NCBI GenBank assembly: GCA_902537665.1 | Contig: CACBCE010000005.1 | Span: forward strand, 33,118-97,117 | Direction: 5' to 3' | DNA length: 64,000 nt | Source: an uncultured Pelagibacteraceae bacterium | GTDB lineage: Bacteria; Pseudomonadota; Alphaproteobacteria; Pelagibacterales; Pelagibacteraceae | Shown: piece by piece, positions 1 to 7,182 of the stretch | Layout: every line of letters begins with the position of its first letter | Numbering within the stretch: the first letter of the stretch is position 1 | Program-made: the position numbers and the translations under genes | Notes under the pieces: model-generated | Told to the model about the DNA's origin: nothing | Databases searched by the model: none | Seen by the model: the letters and a program-made list of their open reading frames with translations, nothing else

Positions 1-1514
1 GGCATTAATTCGACAGCTCTTTTTAAATATGTCTCTGCTTTGACGTAGTCCTCTGTCAAATAATAAGCCCAACCAATTGAGTCTATTATGTACGGATCAT
101 TCTCTGTTAAAGAGTATGCTTTCTCTAACATTTCTATTGCATCTTTAATTTTATAATCTCTCTCTAACCAAGAGTAAGCTAAGTAATTAAGAACATATGC
201 ATCATCTGGATCAATCTCTAAAGAAGAAAGCATATCTCTATCTGCTTCTTCGTAATTTCCAATTCGTTCATTGCTCGCTCCTCTTCTATAAAACAAATCT
301 GATTGAATTTCTAAATCATCACTGACTATTTCTAAGACTATTGTGTAATATTTTATAGCTTGTTCGTATTCTTTTGCGTTTTTATAAAAATTAGCAATAT
401 CAAATAAAATTTTTTCATTAGGTTTTTCAATTTTTTCAAAATTAGACTTAATAAATTTTAATGAATCTTTTGTACCTTTTTTTTTTGAAATAATTTGAGC
501 CTCTTTTTTTAATCTATACCAATAGTAGAAATCATCTTCTTTTTCAAATCCTCGTAAAATCTTTTTAACTCGATCAAATTCTTTATTTAAATATAGATTT
601 TCAGCAACTAATGATAAATTATAATGAAATTTTGGATTTAAATAATTGGATAAATATGAATAAAAGTTAGAATTTATAAAATCGTCTTGCGCAGAATATA
701 AATTAGATATTAAAAATAAAAATTCACTTATTAAGTCGTTATGGTTTTTACATGAAAAAATTGAGTTCATTTTTCTTTCATTGCCATTTTCAATCCAACT
801 TTTCCCTTGAGACAAAAGTAAAGAAGTATTAATAAATTTAATATTCTTTATTATTTTTTTTGCTTCTTCTATTTGGTTATTTTCAATTAAATATGTTAAG
901 TAAAAAAAAGTGTACCTAGTCAAGTCTGCATCATCATTATCTACTAGCTTAGAGAAAAAAGTTTTTGTTTTTGCATCACCTAAATAACACCTTTGAAAGG
1001 TTGTTGAAATTATTGATAAATTTCCATAATTTTTTATATCATTAGGTAATCTTTTTTCTTTGAATACAAAAATGTAGTTTATCAAGTTATCTAAAATTGC
1101 TGAATTAAATCGATTGAGTTTAATATATTTTTTGGTCTCAGAGATATAATCCAATGCTTTTGAAAAATCCTCTCTCCTTATGCTGTCTATTGTTAATAAT
1201 AAATATTTTTCAAAAAATTCTGATTTATTTTTATTTTGTTTAACAATATTTATGGCTTGATTTACTTTATTTTCTAGAACTAAGGAGTAAACATATCTCT
1301 TTAAATAAGGCTCATGTTTATTTAATAAAATCTTAGAGGTATTAAAAAAATTTAATGCCTTTGAATTATTTTTATTCTCAAATGCTACAATTCCAGAAAA
1401 ATATTTTGATAAATTTTTGGAGTCAAAATCATCAAAACTAGCACTTTTAGAATATGAGGGATTTTGATAAAGTAATAACAATATCAATAAAAATTTTAAA
1501 TTTTTGACAAACAT
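1..1514 (-). CDS. Exported tetratricopeptide-repeat protein (3' end outside window)
   Basis: An uninterrupted minus-strand frame of 504 codons runs from ATG 1514-1512 to the window edge with no stop, so the C-terminus is missing. The N-terminus (MFVKNLKFLLILLLLY...) is a signal peptide ending near residue 24. The rest is helical and lysine-rich, and the last visible segment (about 1-130) reads as a classic TPR: ND-PY-IIDSIGWAYY followed by A-x-x-YLKRAVEL. TPR proteins are scaffolds for protein-protein contacts; the partner cannot be told from sequence. Only 11 bases separate its start from the divergent uracil glycosylase gene, so its promoter probably lies inside that gene. TPR assignment is firm; a specific function is not. 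Confidence 0.8.
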   Translation of the reverse strand, partial: MFVKNLKFLLILLLLYQNPSYSKSASFDDFDSKNLSKYFSGIVAFENKNNSKALNFFNTSKILLNKHEPYLKRYVYSLVLENKVNQAINIVKQNKNKSEFFEKYLLLTIDSIRREDFSKALDYISETKKYIKLNRFNSAILDNLINYIFVFKEKRLPNDIKNYGNLSIISTTFQRCYLGDAKTKTFFSKLVDNDDADLTRYTFFYLTYLIENNQIEEAKKIIKNIKFINTSLLLSQGKSWIENGNERKMNSIFSCKNHNDLISEFLFLISNLYSAQDDFINSNFYSYLSNYLNPKFHYNLSLVAENLYLNKEFDRVKKILRGFEKEDDFYYWYRLKKEAQIISKKKGTKDSLKFIKSNFEKIEKPNEKILFDIANFYKNAKEYEQAIKYYTIVLEIVSDDLEIQSDLFYRRGASNERIGNYEEADRDMLSSLEIDPDDAYVLNYLAYSWLERDYKIKDAIEMLEKAYSLTENDPYIIDSIGWAYYLTEDYVKAETYLKRAVELM

Positions 1515-1525
1515 AATTGCACTTT

Positions 1526-2245
1526 ATGACTAAAAAGATTTTAAATCAAAATAGCAAATATGATCAAAGTTTTTTGAATAAAGTAGAGCCAAAATTTGAA
1601 TTTAGTAATAAGCCTATAAATAGACTTAAAATTGTTAAGGAAAATAGCAATCAAAATAAATCAGAAAAAGAAGAGAGAATATTGAGTTTAAAGAAAAAAA
1701 TTAATTCAATTGAAGATTGTAATTTAAGAAATAATTCTAAAAATTTAGTAATGGGAGATGGTGACATAAATAGTCCTATAATGTTAATTGGAGAAGCTCC
1801 TGATAAAAAAGAGGACTTGGAAGCTAAAACATTTTGTGGGGATGTTGGGGTACTTTTAAGCAAGATGCTTTTAGCAATTAAAATCAAAAGAGAGAAAGTG
1901 TACTCTACATACTCAATAAATTTTAGACCCCCTAATGACAGAAAGCCAACTACTCAAGAAATAAAAAGATATTCAATTTTCCTAAAAGAACATATTTCAA
2001 TTATTGATCCTAAAATTTTGATATTAATGGGCTCTACTGCGATGGAGGCAGTAACAGGTCTTAATAATCAGATTTCAAATGAAAGAGGAAATTGGAAAGA
2101 AATCATAATTGGAAACAAAACAATTCCCTTAATTATCACTTTTAATCCATCTTATTTAATTAGGTATCCAGATAAAAAGAAATTCTCATGGGAAGACCTA
2201 AAAAAAATAAGAAAAAAAGTAGAAGATTTAAATATCACAATTTAA
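1526..2245 (+). CDS. Uracil-DNA glycosylase, family 4-like, with altered active site
   Basis: A 239-residue protein of the uracil-DNA glycosylase superfamily (family 4 / phage SPO1 polymerase-related), which removes uracil from DNA. Visible motifs: GEAPDKKED (usually GEAPG-x-x-ED), FCGDVGVLL (usually PFVGRAGxLL), FRPPNDRKPT (RPPGNR-P) and FNPSYLIRYPDKK, where the usual motif is HPSYLLR-P. The catalytic-loop His is Asn here, and cysteines expected for the Fe-S cluster are largely absent: EDC near residue 65 is the only plausible ligand. The first 60 residues are a lysine-rich low-complexity extension. ATG 1526 is preferred over the in-frame TTG at 1517. The stop overlaps the rnhB start by one base (TAATG). 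Activity is uncertain. Confidence 0.75.
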   Translation: MTKKILNQNSKYDQSFLNKVEPKFEFSNKPINRLKIVKENSNQNKSEKEERILSLKKKINSIEDCNLRNNSKNLVMGDGDINSPIMLIGEAPDKKEDLEAKTFCGDVGVLLSKMLLAIKIKREKVYSTYSINFRPPNDRKPTTQEIKRYSIFLKEHISIIDPKILILMGSTAMEAVTGLNNQISNERGNWKEIIIGNKTIPLIITFNPSYLIRYPDKKKFSWEDLKKIRKKVEDLNITI

Positions 2246-2805
2246 TGAAAATAATTGCTGGAGTAGATGAAGTTGGTCGAGGAAGTTTGGTTGGACCAGT
2301 CTATGCAGCTGCAGTTATTTTAAAAAAATCTATAAATACAAAATTACTAAAAGATTCAAAAAGTATATCGAGCTCTAAACGTAAAGTCTTATTTAGCCAT
2401 ATTAAAAAAAATTCAATTTGGGCTATTGGAAAGGCATCATTGAAAGAAATTGAACAATTAAATATTTTAAATGCAAGTTTATTAGCAATGAAAAGAGCAA
2501 TAAAAAAACTTAAGAAAAAGCCTTCACACGTATTAATTGATGGAAATAAATTGCCTAAGTTAAAAAATTACAAACTTAAATCAATTATTAAGGGTGACCA
2601 AAAAATTCCATCTATTTCCGCAGCATCAATTATTGCTAAAGTTACACGTGATAAAATGATCTCAAATTTAAGTAAAAAGTTTAAAGGCTATAGTTGGCAA
2701 AAAAATTTTGGATATGGTACTAGTCAACATTTAAAAGCCATAAAAGTTTTAGGAATTACAAAGCATCACAGGAAAAACTTCTCTCCTATAAATAGATTAA
2801 AATAG
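2245..2805 (+). CDS. rnhB: Ribonuclease HII
   Basis: Cleaves RNA of RNA-DNA hybrids, including single ribonucleotides built into DNA. The 186-residue product begins right at the family core: GVDEVGRGSLVGPVYAAAV carries the first two acidic catalytic residues (D and E of DEVGRG), followed by LIDGNK and the SAASIIAKVTRD block with a further acidic residue; YGT-x-x-H near the C-terminus is also typical. The frame is open upstream to 2188, but ATG 2245 overlaps the preceding stop as TAATG and gives a normal length, so translational coupling to the uracil glycosylase is likely. The pairing of two base- or ribonucleotide-excision enzymes is functionally coherent. Confidence 0.93.
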   Translation: MKIIAGVDEVGRGSLVGPVYAAAVILKKSINTKLLKDSKSISSSKRKVLFSHIKKNSIWAIGKASLKEIEQLNILNASLLAMKRAIKKLKKKPSHVLIDGNKLPKLKNYKLKSIIKGDQKIPSISAASIIAKVTRDKMISNLSKKFKGYSWQKNFGYGTSQHLKAIKVLGITKHHRKNFSPINRLK

Positions 2806-2858
2806 TTTTCACGTAAAAACACAATATGTAGTTATCGCCATGATAAGTCATACAAAAC

Positions 2859-2907
2859 GAGTCTAAATAATTCAATCATAGGTTGACCCAAGAATCTTTT
2901 TGGAGTC
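2859..2907 (+). promoter_or_regulatory. Cluster of three GANTC sites upstream of ccrM
   Basis: Three GANTC sequences lie in 49 bases just before the ccrM start: GAGTC at 2859-2863, GAATC at 2892-2896 and GAGTC at 2903-2907. GANTC is the target of CcrM-type methylases, and in Caulobacter methylation of such sites in the ccrM promoter affects its expression. At this base composition one site per roughly 360 bases would be expected by chance. Autoregulation is an inference; no clear -35/-10 pair was recognised here. Confidence 0.5.
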
Positions 2908-2924
2908 TAATTTATTTTTTCAAA

Positions 2925-3995
2925 ATGAATTTAGATTTTAAAAATAAATTAATTAACGGAGATAGCCTCCAGGAGCTTAAAAAAATTCCTGATGAGACTT
3001 TTGATTTAATTTTTGCTGACCCTCCTTACAACCTACAATTAAAAAGTGAATTAACAAGACCAGATAGATCTAAAGTAAGTGCAGTAAATGATAAATGGGA
3101 TCAATTTGAAAATTTTAAAAAGTATGATGACTTTACCTATTCATGGTTAAGTGAATGTAAAAGAATTTTAAAAAAAGATGGAGCAATCTGGGTAATTGGT
3201 AGTTACCATAACATTTTTAGAGTTGGAACAACTATTCAAAATTTAGGTTTTTGGATTTTAAATGACGTCATTTGGAATAAAAAAAACCCTATGCCAAATT
3301 TTAGAGGAACGCGCTTTACAAACGCCCACGAAACTTTGATTTGGGCGTCAAAGTCTGAAAAATCTAAATACACTTTTAATTATCAATCCTTAAAATGTTT
3401 AAATGACGATCTTCAAATGAGATCTAACTGGGAATTACCAATTTGTAATGGTTCTGAAAGACTGAAAAAGAACGGTAAAAAAGTCCATTCTACTCAAAAA
3501 CCTGAGGCTCTACTTCATAGAATTTTATTAGCAACATCAAATAAAAATGATTTAGTTTTAGACCCTTTTTTAGGATCAGGAACAACAGCAACAGTTGCAA
3601 AAAAATTGGGTAGAAATTATTATGCAATTGAAAAAGAAAAAACCTACTTTAAAGCTGCCGAACAAAGATTAAAGAAAGCAAAACCTATAGAGGATCATTA
3701 TTTAGATACTTTGCAAAATGGTAGATCTAAGCCAAGAATACCTTTTGGATCATTGGTTGAATTAGGAATAATTAAACCAGGCACTACTATTTTTGATAAT
3801 AAAAAGAAAATCAGTGCAAAAATTATGGCTGATGGCAGTATCAAACACGCTCAAACTGAAGGCTCAATCCATAAAGTAGCGGCCACAATCTTGGGTGCTG
3901 AAAGCTGTAATGGATGGACCTATTGGCATTATAACTTGAATGGAAACGCAGTTCCTATCGATAATTTAAGACAAAGATTGATTTCTAATAGTTAG
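2925..3995 (+). CDS. ccrM: CcrM-like adenine-N6 DNA methyltransferase (GANTC)
   Basis: Beta-class N6-adenine methyltransferase: the catalytic DPPYNLQL motif comes early (residues about 33-40) and the S-adenosylmethionine motif DPFLGSGTT follows near 230. The last 80 residues (IPFGSLVELGIIKPG ... VAATILGAESCNGWTYWHY) form the C-terminal extension typical of alphaproteobacterial CcrM, which methylates GANTC and takes part in cell-cycle control in Caulobacter. No restriction endonuclase is next to it, so it is a solitary methylase. ATG 2925 is chosen over TTG 2883 because family members begin close to the MNLDFKNKLINGDS block. Its stop interlocks with the convergent FAD gene over TTAG at 3992-3995. 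Specificity is inferred from family. Confidence 0.9.
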   Translation: MNLDFKNKLINGDSLQELKKIPDETFDLIFADPPYNLQLKSELTRPDRSKVSAVNDKWDQFENFKKYDDFTYSWLSECKRILKKDGAIWVIGSYHNIFRVGTTIQNLGFWILNDVIWNKKNPMPNFRGTRFTNAHETLIWASKSEKSKYTFNYQSLKCLNDDLQMRSNWELPICNGSERLKKNGKKVHSTQKPEALLHRILLATSNKNDLVLDPFLGSGTTATVAKKLGRNYYAIEKEKTYFKAAEQRLKKAKPIEDHYLDTLQNGRSKPRIPFGSLVELGIIKPGTTIFDNKKKISAKIMADGSIKHAQTEGSIHKVAATILGAESCNGWTYWHYNLNGNAVPIDNLRQRLISNS

Positions 3996-5137
3996 TTTTT
4001 GTATATTTTACCAAGATAACCTTCTAAAAACTTTTTGTTTTTTACTAATCTTTTCAAAAAAATATTTCTTAATAATGTTGTTAAAGGATTAGATAAATGA
4101 AAAGCAAATTGATTAAATTTTGAGCGATTATTAACCATTTTTGTCTTATTAACTCTATTTTTAAAAAAATTACTTTCAGTATTATTCTCAATATTCTCAA
4201 ATAATTCATATGCACCTTCTATAGATTGTGATGCACCTTGGGCAAATGATGGTGAAAAAGTAAAAAAAGCATCTCCTATTAGATGAATATTATTATTATT
4301 AAACTCAAAAAAATCATGACTCACAAATATTGGGTATATCTTTAAATCATTAATATTATCAAAAAATTCCTTAGTTAATCGTGGAACCTTTTCTAAAATC
4401 TTTTTAATAAAATTGTCATCTTTAAACATCGAGAAATCTTTTTGCTCATCCTCTGAAAGTTTATATTTCATTACAGCTATAAAGTTTAAATCTCCATCAG
4501 GAGATACTGGATAAATAACATAGTGAAAATTTGAACCTAAAAACAATGAGATGTTTTTTTTATCAGCTATGTTTGATGAGCTTGATATTATTCCTCTTAT
4601 AGCTAATGTATTATCAAATTTTGGTTCAATTTGATTTTTTGATAACAGATTTTTACTCTTTGAAAAGACGCCATCTGAAACAATTAAATAGTCAAATTCA
4701 TAAGCTTGATTATTTTCAAAAGTGATTTTAACAATTTGATCTTGTTGTTCTATCTTTGAAATAGTGTGGTTAAATTTTATTTCTTTCTCTAAATCCTTTT
4801 TTAAAAAATCAATAAGTGATGATCTTTTAAGAGTAGTATATTTACAATTTTCAGTATTAAAATCTGATATATTTAACTCACATATCTTATTAGAATTTTT
4901 AACTGAGTAAAAATTAATTTTATCTGGATTAAATTTCTCATTATTTTCTAATGTGTCAAACTGAATTTTATTTAAAAGTTTGACACTGTTGACAGATAAT
5001 TGAATTCCGTAACCTTCTTTCAAATCGATTAAGCTATTTCTCTCAAAGATAGTTACTTGATACTTTTCATTTCTCTTAAATAAATTTGCAATGAATAGCC
5101 CTGAAATACCAGCACCAATTACAGCTACTTTTTTCAT
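3992..5137 (-). CDS. FAD-dependent monooxygenase (PHBH / UbiH-like fold)
   Basis: A 381-residue flavoprotein. It has an N-terminal dinucleotide fold (VAVIGAGISGLFIANLF, then an acidic FERN at the end of strand 2), a middle DYLIVSDGVFSKSK block (the DG motif of flavin monooxygenases) and the second FAD motif HLIGDAFFTFSPSFAQGASQSIEGA near residue 290. These enzymes hydroxylate aromatic rings or other organic substrates using NAD(P)H and O2. The substrate cannot be read from sequence; ubiquinone hydroxylation or aromatic degradation are both possible. Its ATG overlaps the mutY stop by one base, so it is probably the distal gene of a mutY transcript, without an obvious functional link. Confidence 0.8.
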   Translation of the reverse strand: MKKVAVIGAGISGLFIANLFKRNEKYQVTIFERNSLIDLKEGYGIQLSVNSVKLLNKIQFDTLENNEKFNPDKINFYSVKNSNKICELNISDFNTENCKYTTLKRSSLIDFLKKDLEKEIKFNHTISKIEQQDQIVKITFENNQAYEFDYLIVSDGVFSKSKNLLSKNQIEPKFDNTLAIRGIISSSSNIADKKNISLFLGSNFHYVIYPVSPDGDLNFIAVMKYKLSEDEQKDFSMFKDDNFIKKILEKVPRLTKEFFDNINDLKIYPIFVSHDFFEFNNNNIHLIGDAFFTFSPSFAQGASQSIEGAYELFENIENNTESNFFKNRVNKTKMVNNRSKFNQFAFHLSNPLTTLLRNIFLKRLVKNKKFLEGYLGKIYKN

Positions 5138-6117
5138 TATTTTTTTTCTAAATATTTAACAACTTTCTTAGTGAATGTTGGAAGCATATAATTATCTAAT
5201 TTCCTTTTATCAAACCAATAAGATGAGGGAAATCTTTTTGCATTTTTGAGATATTCAATTTTTATGTTCATATTCATATTTGACATTTTAAAATTAAGAT
5301 TTTCATTAAAATTTTTTGGGTTAGAAAGCTCTTCCATCGGGAAAATTGTTAAATTTTTAAGAAAATTAAATCTTGTATTTTTTACTAACAAATATTTTTG
5401 ATTTTTTTTATAAACTTTAAGAATAAAATATTTTTCTTTATTCTTTTTTGTAATTTTAGCTAAATCAAAATCTTTCTTCTTATAAGATTTGCAATTTTTT
5501 GAGATTGGACACTTACTACATTCAGGATTTTTTGGTTTGCATATCATTGCTCCTAATTCCATTAAAGCTTGAGCATAATCACTTGCTCTTGATGAAATTC
5601 CGAAAATAGATTTTTTTTCTATTAGATTGTCTTTTTGTATTTCCTTTTCTTTTCTTAAATAAAGATATCTTTTTAAAACTCTTTCAATATTTCCATCTAA
5701 AGGAATATAGGATTTATTAAAGGCAATAGCTAAAATTGCATTTGCAGTGTAATTGCCAATACCTGGTAAAGATATTAAATCCTCATAATTATTTGGAATT
5801 TCTCCATGATATTTACTAATTATGATTTTAGCAGTTTTTTTTAGATTTCTTACTCTTGAATAATATCCAAGACCTTCCCAAAGCTTTATCAATTCTCTAT
5901 CGGGGATTTTTGAAAGTTTTTTAAGATTTGGAATTTTATTTATAAATCTATTAAAATAAGGAATTACAGTCACTACTTGTGTCTGCTGCAACATGAATTC
6001 ACTTACCAATGTATAATAATGTTTTTTTGATTGTGAAACATTTTTTCGCCACGGTAATGTTCTCTTATTTAAATCATACCAATTAAGAATTTTTTTTGTT
6101 ATTATTTGATCTTTCAT
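5137..6117 (-). CDS. mutY: A/G-specific adenine glycosylase
   Basis: Removes adenine mispaired with 8-oxoguanine. The 326-residue protein shows the helix-hairpin-helix LPGIGNYTANAI with following PLDGNIERVL (catalytic Asp), the early LPWR and MLQQTQVVTVIPYF blocks, and a C-terminal 4Fe-4S loop CKPKNPECSKCPISKNC with C-x6-C-x2-C-x5-C spacing. A short NUDIX-like C-terminal domain follows. The frame extends upstream to 6159, but ATG 6117 fits the family start (ILNWYDLNKRTLPWR). This ATG touches the divergent ATG of the next gene as CATATG, leaving zero bases between the two genes. Confidence 0.93.
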   Translation of the reverse strand: MKDQIITKKILNWYDLNKRTLPWRKNVSQSKKHYYTLVSEFMLQQTQVVTVIPYFNRFINKIPNLKKLSKIPDRELIKLWEGLGYYSRVRNLKKTAKIIISKYHGEIPNNYEDLISLPGIGNYTANAILAIAFNKSYIPLDGNIERVLKRYLYLRKEKEIQKDNLIEKKSIFGISSRASDYAQALMELGAMICKPKNPECSKCPISKNCKSYKKKDFDLAKITKKNKEKYFILKVYKKNQKYLLVKNTRFNFLKNLTIFPMEELSNPKNFNENLNFKMSNMNMNIKIEYLKNAKRFPSSYWFDKRKLDNYMLPTFTKKVVKYLEKK

Positions 6118-6603
6118 ATGCAATTCAAAAAATATACTAAGCAGAGAAATAGCATTCAAGGCTTAAGATCCTTTAAAGACACTTTGCCAAAAAATATCAA
6201 AAAAGTCATCAATAAGAAAGGGCACGTGTACTCCGAAACTATCAATAATTGGAAATATATTGTTGGAGAAAATTTATTTAAAGTTTGCTACCCCAAGTCT
6301 TTTAAAAATTCTAATAAGATAGGTGTTAGCACTTTGTCGATCAATGTTAAAAGGGGGCATGAAGTTGAACTGGAATATTCAAGAAAAGATATATTGGAAA
6401 AATTAAATAATTTATTTGGTTATTCTGTTGTTGAAAAAATTAAACTAACAAGTTTTGATGACGAAAAAATTAAACCCTCTACAAATGATGAAAGCTCTTA
6501 TAACGTGACAAATCATGATTATCAAAAAAAGATAAATAGTGTTAAAAATGAAAAAATAAAGAAATCTTTAATGAGGTTATCAAAGGTGTTTAAAACAAAA
6601 TGA
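6118..6603 (+). CDS. DUF721 protein, probable DciA-type replicative helicase loader
   Basis: A 161-residue protein with a DUF721 core: W-K-YIVGENLFKVCYPKSFK, then STLSINVKRGHEVELEY (the beta-strand and H-x-x-EL block of the family), followed by a lysine-rich, probably disordered tail. DUF721 proteins include DciA, which loads the DnaB helicase in many bacteria. In alphaproteobacteria the gene commonly sits between mutY and a dsbA-like gene followed by smc, exactly as here. ATG 6118 is the first residue after the mutY start codon on the opposite strand. The stop overlaps the next start (ATGA, 6600-6603). Function as a helicase loader is inferred from family. Confidence 0.75.
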   Translation: MQFKKYTKQRNSIQGLRSFKDTLPKNIKKVINKKGHVYSETINNWKYIVGENLFKVCYPKSFKNSNKIGVSTLSINVKRGHEVELEYSRKDILEKLNNLFGYSVVEKIKLTSFDDEKIKPSTNDESSYNVTNHDYQKKINSVKNEKIKKSLMRLSKVFKTK

Positions 6604-7175
6604 AAAAAATATTTTTAATATTAATCTTATTTTTTGGGTCGATAAATATTTTAAATGCTGAAGGAAATAGAATCATAGCAGGAAATAAAGATGCGAAGAT
6701 TACAATAATCGCTTATGAATCTTTAACATGTAGTCATTGCGCAGATTTTCATAAGAACGTATATCCTCAACTCAAAAAAGATTATATCGATACTGGTTTA
6801 GTCAAAATTGAATTTAGGCACTTTCCTCTAGATGTGGCCGCTTTTAATGCATCAAAAATTTCTCAATGTAAAAGTAATGAAAGTTTGAAAATTTTAAATA
6901 GCCTTTATTCAAATCAACAAGCATGGGTCAGAGGGAAAAATGTGGAAGAAATTAATGATAATTTAAAAACATTTATTAAAAATCAAGGCTTCGATTTAGA
7001 TTTTGAAAAATGTATAAATGATAAAAAAATAGAGGATTATGTGTTAAACGATCGAATCGAAGGCACTAAAAAATTTAAGGTTAATGCTACTCCTACGATT
7101 ATTATTAATAACAAAAAGTTTGAGAAACCCCTTAATTATAAAAATTTAAAAAAATCGCTGGAAAAACTGATATAA
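6600..7175 (+). CDS. DsbA-like periplasmic thioredoxin-fold oxidoreductase
   Basis: A 191-residue exported protein. The N-terminal MKKIFLILILFFGSINILNAEG is a signal peptide cut after about residue 20. The thioredoxin active site is CSHC in ESLTCSHCADFHKNVYP, and the cis-proline loop is NATPTIIINNKKF. The arrangement, FRHFPLD strand and length match the DsbA/DsbG-like 'Thioredoxin_4' family that forms or shuffles disulfides in the periplasm. It is coupled to the DUF721 gene by an ATGA overlap and is followed 7 bases later by smc, a conserved alphaproteobacterial order. A partner DsbB is not in the window. Confidence 0.87.
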   Translation: MKKIFLILILFFGSINILNAEGNRIIAGNKDAKITIIAYESLTCSHCADFHKNVYPQLKKDYIDTGLVKIEFRHFPLDVAAFNASKISQCKSNESLKILNSLYSNQQAWVRGKNVEEINDNLKTFIKNQGFDLDFEKCINDKKIEDYVLNDRIEGTKKFKVNATPTIIINNKKFEKPLNYKNLKKSLEKLI

Positions 7176-7182
7176 ATTCTTA

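Noticed and set aside
2188..2244. Upstream extension of RNase HII (MGRPKKNKKKSRRFKYHNL)
   Set aside because: It lies wholly within the uracil glycosylase gene, has no family match, and ATG 2245 forms a TAATG coupling with normal protein length.
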